A stretch of 64,000 bases of DNA, taken from NCBI GenBank assembly GCA_016711875.1, contig JADJSD010000023.1, positions 1 through 64,000 on the forward strand, read 5' to 3'. Positions 46,533 to 53,927 of this stretch are shown here, piece by piece. The position numbers were made by a program, and so were the translations under genes. The notes under the pieces are model-generated. The model was not told the origin of the DNA and did no database searches. It was given only the letters and a program-made list of their open reading frames with translations. Position 1 is the first letter of the stretch. Each line of letters begins with the position of its first letter. Source of the DNA: Betaproteobacteria bacterium. Lineage in GTDB: Bacteria; Pseudomonadota; Gammaproteobacteria; Burkholderiales; Usitatibacteraceae.

Positions 46533-48338
46533 TTGCCCGTCCGCGAACAGCAGTACGTGAAAGTCCACGAGGGGGACACGCTCGCCGTCGCGTTCGCCAA
46601 GCGTGTCGCCCTGTCGCCCATCGCCGTCGCCTACCGCGAGTACGACGCGCGCGAGCAGCTCTGGCAGGCGTACTCGTGGAGCGAGACCGCCGAGCAGGCC
46701 GGCCGGGTGCGCGCCGCCCTCGAGGCCGAGGGGCTCGTGCCGGGCGATCGCGTGGCGATCATGCTCAAGAACTGCCGCCACTGGATCTGGTTCGACCAGG
46801 GGGCCGGCGCTGCCGGGCTCGTCACGGTGCCGCTCTACGTGGACGACCGGCCCGACAACATCGCCTATTGCCTGAACGATGCGGGCGTGAAGGTCCTGGT
46901 GGTCGAGGGCTCGGAGGCGCTGAAGCGCCTCGAGGCTGTCCGAGACCGGATGCCGGGCGTCGCTCGGATCGTCACCGTGAAGCGACCCGAGGGCGCCGCC
47001 GACGATCGCGTGCGCTCGCTGGAGGATTGGCTGCCCGAGCGCCCGTCGACGGAACCGCCAGCCGGGGTCGCGGGCACCTCGCTCGCCACCATCGTCTATA
47101 CCTCAGGCACGACGGGGCGCCCCAAGGGCGTGATGCTCTCGCACCAGAACATGCTGCAGAACGCGAAGGCCGGGCTCGAGGCTTTCGACGTCTACACCGA
47201 CGACGTCTTTCTCTCCTTCCTGCCCCTGTCCCACATGTTCGAGCGCACGGGGGGCTACTACCTCACGATGCTCGCCGGGGCGGAGGTCGCGTTCGCCCGC
47301 TCGGTCCCGCAACTCGCCGAGGATTTCCGGAAGGTCCGGCCCACGGTGATCTTCTCGGTGCCGCGCATCTACGAGCGCCTTCATGCCGCCATCCAGGGCC
47401 AGCTGAAGGACGCCGGCGATTTCAGGCGCTCGCTTTTCGAGTTCGCGCATCGCACCGGCTGGTCGCTTTTCGAGTGGCACCAGGGGCGGGGCGGCTGGAA
47501 GCCGGCCTTCCTCCTCTGGCCGCTCCTCAAGACCCTCGTCGCCTCGAAGCTGCTCGAGCGCCTCGGCGGTCGCCTGCGCCTCGCCGTGAGCGGGGGCGCC
47601 GCGCTGAATCCGACCATCGCGCGTTCCTTCATCGGCCTGGGCCTGCCCATCTGCCAGGGCTACGGGCTCACCGAGGCCGCGCCCGTGGTGAGCGTGAACC
47701 GCCTGGCACGCAACGACCCCGCCTCGATCGGCGAGGTGCTGCCGGGCATCGAGGTGCGCTTCGGCGAGAACTCGGTGCTCCAGGTGAAGGGGCCGAACGT
47801 GATGCTCGGCTACTGGAACAACCCCGAGGCGACGGCGAAGGTGCTGGACGCCGACGGCTGGCTCGACACCGGCGACCAGGCGAAGCTCGAGAACGGTCGC
47901 CTGTACATCACCGGCCGCGTGAAGGAGATCATCGTCCTCGCCAACGGCGAGAAGGTGCCGCCGGTCGACATGGAACTCGCCATCCAGCTCGATCCCCTGC
48001 TGGAGCAGGCGCTGGTGGTCGGCGAAGGCAAGCCCTACCTCGGGGCGCTGGTCGTGCTGGACATGGAGGAGTGGTTCCGCATCGCGGGCGACCAGGGCCT
48101 CGTCGCGGACCCTTCGGGCGAGAAGCGCGAGAAGGCCGAGAAGTTCGTCGCGGCGCGGATCGCCGAGCGCCTGCACGACTTTCCGGGCTATGCGCAGGTG
48201 CGCAAGGTGGCCCTGCTCACGGAGCGCTGGTCGGTCGACAACGGCTTGCTCACCGCGACGCTCAAGCCGAAGCGGGGCGTCATCCTCGAGCGCTACAAGG
48301 ACCGGCTCGCCGACCTCTACAAGGGGCACGGCGCCTAG
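46533..48338 (+). CDS. long-chain acyl-CoA synthetase (FAA1/FadD15 type)
   Basis: AMP-binding ligase of 601 residues that activates fatty acids with CoA. It has a TTG start and a CCAGGAG ribosome-binding site. Motifs: IVYTSGTTGRPKGVMLSHQN (P-loop), LSFLPLSHMFERTGGY, QGYGLTEAAPVVSVN, DADGWLDTGDQAKLENGRLY and ITGRVKEIIVLANGEKV. The length and the KPKRGVILERYK end match the long-chain (AMP-forming, FAA1-like) group rather than short E. coli FadD. It feeds the beta-oxidation genes on both sides. Confidence 0.93.
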   Translation: MPVREQQYVKVHEGDTLAVAFAKRVALSPIAVAYREYDAREQLWQAYSWSETAEQAGRVRAALEAEGLVPGDRVAIMLKNCRHWIWFDQGAGAAGLVTVPLYVDDRPDNIAYCLNDAGVKVLVVEGSEALKRLEAVRDRMPGVARIVTVKRPEGAADDRVRSLEDWLPERPSTEPPAGVAGTSLATIVYTSGTTGRPKGVMLSHQNMLQNAKAGLEAFDVYTDDVFLSFLPLSHMFERTGGYYLTMLAGAEVAFARSVPQLAEDFRKVRPTVIFSVPRIYERLHAAIQGQLKDAGDFRRSLFEFAHRTGWSLFEWHQGRGGWKPAFLLWPLLKTLVASKLLERLGGRLRLAVSGGAALNPTIARSFIGLGLPICQGYGLTEAAPVVSVNRLARNDPASIGEVLPGIEVRFGENSVLQVKGPNVMLGYWNNPEATAKVLDADGWLDTGDQAKLENGRLYITGRVKEIIVLANGEKVPPVDMELAIQLDPLLEQALVVGEGKPYLGALVVLDMEEWFRIAGDQGLVADPSGEKREKAEKFVAARIAERLHDFPGYAQVRKVALLTERWSVDNGLLTATLKPKRGVILERYKDRLADLYKGHGA

Positions 48339-48362
48339 GACCCCCCGGCCGGGCGCTTGGGG

Positions 48363-48385
48363 TAGAATTCAAACGCCCGTTTGAA
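48363..48385 (+). promoter_or_regulatory. operator 2, with candidate -10
   Basis: TAGAAT (48363-48368) is a possible -10 without a good -35. TTCAAACGCCCGTTTGAA (48368-48385) is the same palindrome as at 37573-37590, in reverse orientation. With one flanking base each side the identity is 20 of 20. It lies 10 nt before the thioesterase ATG and would block transcription of the thioesterase-FadN-DUF3592-FadA run. Confidence 0.7.
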
Positions 48386-48395
48386 ACCCAATCCC

Positions 48396-48800
48396 ATGAC
48401 CGCCCAGCTCCCCCCTGACGAGCAGCCTGTCCTGCGCATCATCCCGATGCCCGCGGACACCAATGCTCACGGCACCATTTTCGGGGGATGGGTGATGGCG
48501 CAGGTCGACCTCGCCGGCAGCGTCCCTGCGGTGGAGCGCGCCGAAGGCCCGGTGGTCACGGTCGCCGTGAACTCGTTCCTATTCCGGGAACCCGTCTTCG
48601 TGGGCGACCTCGTGAGCTTCTACGCCCGCGTGTCGAAGGTCGGCCGCACGTCCGTCACCGTCGATGTCGAGGTCTACGCCCAGCGCGGCCGCACGGGCCG
48701 CGGCGAAACCGTGAAGGTCACCGAAGCCCAGCTCACCTACGTGGCGATCGACGCCGAACGCCGCCCCCGCCCGGTGCCCGGAGGCACCGAGCGCGCCTGA
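48396..48800 (+). CDS. acyl-CoA thioesterase, YciA type
   Basis: Hotdog-fold thioesterase of 134 residues. MPADTNAHGTIFGGWVMAQV carries the catalytic Asp and the helix of the family. VAVNSFLFREPVFVGDLVSF and VDVEVYAQR follow. It hydrolyses acyl-CoAs of broad chain length. It is the first gene after operator 2, so probably controlled by the same TetR protein. The ATG at 48396 is preferred over an upstream TTG that would lie in the operator. Confidence 0.92.
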   Translation: MTAQLPPDEQPVLRIIPMPADTNAHGTIFGGWVMAQVDLAGSVPAVERAEGPVVTVAVNSFLFREPVFVGDLVSFYARVSKVGRTSVTVDVEVYAQRGRTGRGETVKVTEAQLTYVAIDAERRPRPVPGGTERA

Positions 48801-48855
48801 ACCCGCATTCCATCCCAACGCCCCGTCCGAAGGGCCCGCTCCAGGAGAACCATCC

Positions 48856-51222
48856 GTGTCGAAATTCATCGTCCGCAAGGCCGCCGTCCTCGGTGCCGGT
48901 GTCATGGGCGCGCAGATCGCCGCGCATCTCGCGAATGCCGGCGTGCAGCCCCTCCTCTTCGAGCTGGCCGCCGACGGCAAGGACAAGAACGCCAACGCGA
49001 GGAAGGCCATCGACGCCCTGAGGAAGCTCGAGCCCTCGCCGCTCGCGACGAAATCCGTCGCCGACGCGATCCGCCCGGCCAACTACGACGAGCACCTCGC
49101 GCTCCTGGCGGATTGCGAGCTGGTCATCGAGGCGATCAGCGAGCGCATGGACTGGAAGAAGTCCCTGTACGACAAGGTCGGTCCGCACATCGCGCCCGGC
49201 GCGATCTTCGCGTCCAACACGTCGGGCCTGTCGATCACGGAACTGTCGAAAGTCCTGCCGGAAAAGCTGCGCCCGAATTTCTGCGGCATCCATTTCTTCA
49301 ACCCGCCGCGCTACATGCGCCTGGTGGAAATCATCCCGACGGCGGCGACCGACCCGGCGATCCTCGATGCGCTGGAGACCTTCCTCACCACCACGCTGGG
49401 CAAGGGCGTCATCCGCGCCAAGGACACCCCCAACTTCGTGGCGAACCGCGTGGGTGTCTTCTCGATGCTCGCCACCATGCACCACACGCTCGCCTTCGGC
49501 CTGGGCTTCGACGAGGTGGACGCGCTCACGGGCCCGGCCATCGGCCGCGCGAAAAGCGCCACCTTCCGCACCGCGGACGTGGTGGGCCTCGACACCATGG
49601 CCCACGTCGTGAAGACGATGCAGGACACGCTCCCGGCCGACCCGTGGCACGCCCACTACCAGGCGCCGGCGTGGCTCGCCGCGCTCATCGCGAAGGGCGC
49701 CCTCGGCCAGAAGACCCGGGGCGGCATCTTCATGAAGAAGGGCAAGGAGATCCTCGTGCTGGATCTCGCGAAGCAGGACTACCGCCCCTCCGCCGGCGCG
49801 ATCGCCGAGGAGGTGCAGGCGATCCTCAAGGAGAAGTCGCCCGCGGCGCAGTTCGCGAAGCTGCGCGCCTCGAGCCACCCGCAGGCGCAGTTCCTCTGGG
49901 CGATCTTCCGCGACCTCTTCCACTACTGCGCGGTTCACCTGGCGGAGGTCGCGCATTGCGCCCGCGACGTCGACTTCGCCATCCGCTGGGGCTTCGGCTG
50001 GAGCCGCGGTCCCTTCGAGCTGTGGCAGGCCGCGGGGTGGCAGGCGGTGGCCGGCTGGATCGCGGAGGACATCGCCGCGGGCAAGACGATGGCGAAGGCG
50101 CCGCTGCCGGCGTGGGTGAGCGACGGTCGCGCGGGCGTGCACGGGCCGGACGGCTCGTATTCCGCGACCGACGGGAAGATGCACCCGCGCTCGGGCCTCG
50201 CCGTCTACTGCCGCCAGTTCTTCCCCGAGACGGTGCTGGGCGAGAAGTCCCCGAGCCGCGGCACCACGATCTTCGAGGACGAGGGCGTGCGGATGTGGCA
50301 CCAGGGCGACGGCATCGCCATCGTGTCCTTCAAGAGCAAGATGCATTCGCTCGGCACGGAGGTGCTCCTGGGCCTCAACCGCGCGATGGACGAGGCCGAG
50401 GCGAACTACGACGCCCTCGTCATCTGGCACGAGGCGCCCTTCGCCGTCGGCGCCAACCTCAAGGCCGCGCTCGAGTCGCTCCAGGCCGGGAAGTTCGACG
50501 AGTTCGAGACGATGGTGGCGCTCTTCCAGAAGACTTCGCAGCGCCTCAAGTACTGCGCCGTGCCGACGGTCGCGGCGGTCGAGGGCCTCGCGCTGGGCGG
50601 CGGCTGCGAGTTCGTGATGCACTCGCAGCGCGTGGTGGCGGCGCTCGAGAGCTACATCGGACTCGTCGAAGTCGGTGTGGGCCTGCTGCCGGCCGGCGGC
50701 GGGCTCAAGGAACTCGCGCAGCAGGCGCAGGCGTGGGCCCGGGGGGGCGACGCCTTCCCCGAACTCGGGCGCCTGTTCAAGCAGGTGGCCATGGGCGAGG
50801 TGTCGAAGAGCGCGATGCAGGCCCGCGAAATGGGCTACCTCAAGGCCACGGACGTGGTGGTGTTCCACCCGGCCGAACTGCTTTACGTGGCCAAGGCCGA
50901 GGCACGCGCCATGGTCGAATCCGGCCACCGCCCGCCGCTCGAGCCGGCGGGCATCCCGGTGCTCGGCGACACCGGCGTCGCGACGCTGCGCATGATGCTC
51001 GTGAACATGAAGGAGGGCGGTTTCATCTCGGCGCACGACGACGAGATCGGCACGCGCATCGCGACCATCCTGTGCGGCGGGGCTGTCGAGCCCGGCAGCC
51101 TCGTGGACGAGAAGTGGCTGCTCGACCTCGAGCGGCGCCACTTCGTCGAGCTCGCGAAGAGCGGGAAGTCCCAGGCGCGCATCGTGCACACGCTCAAGAC
51201 CGGCAAGCCGCTTCGCAACTAG
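48856..51222 (+). CDS. 3-hydroxyacyl-CoA dehydrogenase/enoyl-CoA hydratase, FadN type
   Basis: Bifunctional enzyme of 788 residues with GTG start and AGGAG site. The order is reversed relative to FadJ: the dehydrogenase comes first, with KAAVLGAGVMGAQIAAHLAN, FASNTSGLSITELSKVLPEK and IHFFNPPRYMRLVEIIP. The crotonase domain is C-terminal (about residues 460-700), with VAAVEGLALGGGCEFVMHSQ and YIGLVEVGVGLLPAGGGLKE. This matches Bacillus FadN-like proteins and their betaproteobacterial relatives, which pair with a FadA thiolase, found here at 52622. Confidence 0.93.
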   Translation: MSKFIVRKAAVLGAGVMGAQIAAHLANAGVQPLLFELAADGKDKNANARKAIDALRKLEPSPLATKSVADAIRPANYDEHLALLADCELVIEAISERMDWKKSLYDKVGPHIAPGAIFASNTSGLSITELSKVLPEKLRPNFCGIHFFNPPRYMRLVEIIPTAATDPAILDALETFLTTTLGKGVIRAKDTPNFVANRVGVFSMLATMHHTLAFGLGFDEVDALTGPAIGRAKSATFRTADVVGLDTMAHVVKTMQDTLPADPWHAHYQAPAWLAALIAKGALGQKTRGGIFMKKGKEILVLDLAKQDYRPSAGAIAEEVQAILKEKSPAAQFAKLRASSHPQAQFLWAIFRDLFHYCAVHLAEVAHCARDVDFAIRWGFGWSRGPFELWQAAGWQAVAGWIAEDIAAGKTMAKAPLPAWVSDGRAGVHGPDGSYSATDGKMHPRSGLAVYCRQFFPETVLGEKSPSRGTTIFEDEGVRMWHQGDGIAIVSFKSKMHSLGTEVLLGLNRAMDEAEANYDALVIWHEAPFAVGANLKAALESLQAGKFDEFETMVALFQKTSQRLKYCAVPTVAAVEGLALGGGCEFVMHSQRVVAALESYIGLVEVGVGLLPAGGGLKELAQQAQAWARGGDAFPELGRLFKQVAMGEVSKSAMQAREMGYLKATDVVVFHPAELLYVAKAEARAMVESGHRPPLEPAGIPVLGDTGVATLRMMLVNMKEGGFISAHDDEIGTRIATILCGGAVEPGSLVDEKWLLDLERRHFVELAKSGKSQARIVHTLKTGKPLRN

Positions 51223-51228
51223 CGCGCC

Positions 51229-52581
51229 ATGGGCCGCGCTCTCGGCGTCGTCGCCTGCCTGCTCCTCGCCCTGCCGTTCCTCGGGGCGGGCGGATTCGCC
51301 GCGTGGGTGGCCGGCAAGACGCTCGTGGACGCGCAGCGGGTGCGCGACTGGGTTCTCGTGAAGGCGGAAGTGCGCCCCGGACCCCTCGGCACGGCGCCGG
51401 GCGCCCCGGGCAGCAGCCACATCGCATACACCTTCGAAGGCAGGGCCTACGAAGGCCGCCGGCTCGCGCTCGGGGGCCTCACGGAGAACGACGACATCGA
51501 CGAGTGGCGAACCGAGATCGCCGACACGCTCCAGCAGGCGAAAGCCTCGGGCCGTTCGCTGTCCGTCTGGGTGAACCCGGACAACCCGGCCGAATCCGTG
51601 TTCGACCGCAGCCTGCCGCTGCACGTGCCGATCCTCTACGGGCTGCTCGCGTTCGGCCTGGGCATCGCGGGACTCATGGCGTTTTTCGCGGCGCTCGCGC
51701 TCGCGCGCGGGCAGGAGGCCGACGGCACGCTGCCGAATACGGGCACCGGCGCCGTCTTCCTCTGGATTTTCGGCGTCATCTGGAGCGGCATGTCGTTCCT
51801 CATCAGCTTTCTCGTCCTGCCCGACGTCCTCGCGTCCCGGGAGTGGGCGGGCCTCTTCGTGCTGCTCTTCCCGTTCGTGGGCGTATTCCTCATCTGGGGC
51901 GCGATGGGCGCCACCACGACCGCCATCAAGGTCGGCGTCGCGCGCGTGTCCGGCAGGCGCCCGAAACCCCGGGAGAAGGCTGCGCCCTTGCGGGGGTTCG
52001 TCGATACGCCGATGCGCGAGGCGGGCGGCTTCGTGCCGAACGGCGGCGACCTGCCCTCGGCCATCGCCACGACGACCCTGCAGGGCGGCGTCCTCACGGT
52101 GCGCTTCTCGCGCCGGCGACGCCTCACGCCCGCCATCATCCTCTTGGCCGTGGGCGGCCTCCTCACGATGGCGGGTCTCGTGATGGTCCTGGACGAAGGC
52201 CCTGGCCCGGGCGCCATCCTGCTTCTCCTCGTCGCATCGCTGGTGGACGTGGGCGCGGTGGCCTTTCTCGTCGGCACGCTCGAGGTGCGAGCGCGCACCG
52301 GCGAGATCGCCGTGGACAGATCCGGCCTGTTCGGGCGCAAGTCGTGGCAGCTGCGGCGCGATTCGATCAAGGCGATCCGTCCCGTGCTTTCGTACACCGT
52401 GAACGACGTGCCCGTCTTCGAGATCCGGGCCGAGATGACCTCGGGCGAGGAAGTCCTCCTCGGCGACAGCCTGCGCGGCGAATCGCTCGCCGGACCTTAC
52501 GCCGCCCGGCTCGCCGCCGCAGCGGGATTTCCTTCCTCGCTCGTCCGCGCGCCAGCCACCTCGCCGTCGGCCGGGACCTGA
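51229..52581 (+). CDS. DUF3592-containing membrane protein
   Basis: Membrane protein of 450 residues. An N-terminal helix (VVACLLLALPFLGAGGFAAW) precedes an extracytoplasmic DUF3592 domain (HIAYTFEGRAYEGRRLALGG to LSVWVNPDNPAESVFDRSLP). Then come several transmembrane segments (about residues 138-240 and 300-345), separated by a basic cytosolic stretch. Function unknown. It sits between the FadN and FadA genes, 6 nt after the first, and appears to be co-transcribed; such an insertion in a fad operon is unusual. Confidence 0.82.
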   Translation: MGRALGVVACLLLALPFLGAGGFAAWVAGKTLVDAQRVRDWVLVKAEVRPGPLGTAPGAPGSSHIAYTFEGRAYEGRRLALGGLTENDDIDEWRTEIADTLQQAKASGRSLSVWVNPDNPAESVFDRSLPLHVPILYGLLAFGLGIAGLMAFFAALALARGQEADGTLPNTGTGAVFLWIFGVIWSGMSFLISFLVLPDVLASREWAGLFVLLFPFVGVFLIWGAMGATTTAIKVGVARVSGRRPKPREKAAPLRGFVDTPMREAGGFVPNGGDLPSAIATTTLQGGVLTVRFSRRRRLTPAIILLAVGGLLTMAGLVMVLDEGPGPGAILLLLVASLVDVGAVAFLVGTLEVRARTGEIAVDRSGLFGRKSWQLRRDSIKAIRPVLSYTVNDVPVFEIRAEMTSGEEVLLGDSLRGESLAGPYAARLAAAAGFPSSLVRAPATSPSAGT

Positions 52582-52621
52582 ACCTGAAACCGAAACCGCC
52601 ATCTTTCCGAAAGGACACTCC

Positions 52622-53824
52622 ATGACCCGCCAGATCCAGGACGCCTACCTCGTCGCCGCCGTCCGCACGCCCGTGGGCAAGGCCCCGCGCGGCATGTTCC
52701 GCACCGTGCGCCCGGACGACCTGCTCGCGCACGTGCTCAAGGGCGCCATCGCGAAGGTGCCCGGCCTCGACCCGAAGGAGATCGCCGACGTCATCGTGGG
52801 CTGCGCGATGCCCGAGGGCGAGCAGGGCATGAACGTCGCACGCATCGGCGTGCTCCTGGCGGGCCTGCCCGACAGCGTGCCGGCCATGACCATCAACCGC
52901 TTCTGCTCCTCCGGCGTGCAGGCCATCGCCCTCGCCGCGGATCGGATCCGCACCGGTGACGACGACATCGTGATCGCGGCGGGCACCGAATCGATGTCGA
53001 TGGTGCCGATGATGGGCAACAAGGTGGCGCTCAACAGCGCGGTCTTCGAGAAGGACGAGAACGTCGCGATCGCGTACGGCATGGGCATCACGGCCGAGAA
53101 GGTCGCGGCGAAGTGGAAGGTCTCGCGCGAGGACCAGGACGCCTTCGCCGTCGCGAGCCACCAGAAGGCCGCGAAGGCCATCGCCGCCGGCGGCTTCCGG
53201 GACGAGATTCTTCCGTACGAGGTCTCGACGTCATCGCCCGACCTCGCCACCGGGCAGGTCGTCACCCGCACCCGGGTGGCCGACACCGATGAAGGGCCGC
53301 GGCCCGACTCGACCCTCGAGAGCCTCGCCAAGCTGAAGACGGTCTTCGCCGCGCGCGGCTCCGTGACGGCGGGCAACAGCTCGCAGATGTCGGACGGCGC
53401 CGGCGCGGTGGTGCTCATGAGCGAGGCGGCGATGAAGCGCCACGGCGCGGTTCCGCTCGCGCGGTTCGCGGGCTTCTCGGTGGCCGGCGTGCCGCCCGAG
53501 ATCATGGGCATCGGCCCGATCGCGGCCATCCCGAAGGTCCTCAAGCTGGCGGGCGTGAACCAGCAGGACCTCGACTGGATCGAGCTGAACGAGGCCTTCG
53601 CGGCGCAGGCCCTCGCGGTCATCCGCGAACTCGGCCTCGACCCGGCCAGGGTGAACCCCCAGGGCGGGGCCATCGCGCTGGGCCATCCGCTCGGCGCCAC
53701 GGGGGCCATCCGCGCCGCGACGATGGCGCACGGGCTCGCCCGCACGAAGGGCCGCTACGGCATGGTGACCATGTGCATCGGCACGGGCATGGGTGCCGCG
53801 GGGCTCTTCGAGGCGATGCGTTAG
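52622..53824 (+). CDS. fadA: acetyl-CoA C-acyltransferase (thiolase), FadA type
   Basis: Thiolase of 400 residues. Start TRQIQDAYLVAAVRTPVGKA. Cys95 is in TINRFCSSGVQAIALAADRI. The C-terminal IELNEAFAAQALAVIRE, GHPLGATGAIRAATMAH and the Cys in VTMCIGTGMGAAGLFE complete the active site. It works with the FadN-type protein upstream. It ends a run of co-oriented lipid genes. Confidence 0.95.
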   Translation: MTRQIQDAYLVAAVRTPVGKAPRGMFRTVRPDDLLAHVLKGAIAKVPGLDPKEIADVIVGCAMPEGEQGMNVARIGVLLAGLPDSVPAMTINRFCSSGVQAIALAADRIRTGDDDIVIAAGTESMSMVPMMGNKVALNSAVFEKDENVAIAYGMGITAEKVAAKWKVSREDQDAFAVASHQKAAKAIAAGGFRDEILPYEVSTSSPDLATGQVVTRTRVADTDEGPRPDSTLESLAKLKTVFAARGSVTAGNSSQMSDGAGAVVLMSEAAMKRHGAVPLARFAGFSVAGVPPEIMGIGPIAAIPKVLKLAGVNQQDLDWIELNEAFAAQALAVIRELGLDPARVNPQGGAIALGHPLGATGAIRAATMAHGLARTKGRYGMVTMCIGTGMGAAGLFEAMR

Positions 53825-53927
53825 GCAGGGCCGGCGCCCCGAAGCGGGGGCGGCGGGCTATAGTGGCAAAAGGATCCCGGCGGCCAAGACCACCGGGGCA
53901 GGCAGAACAACCGCAAGGAGGAGCAAC

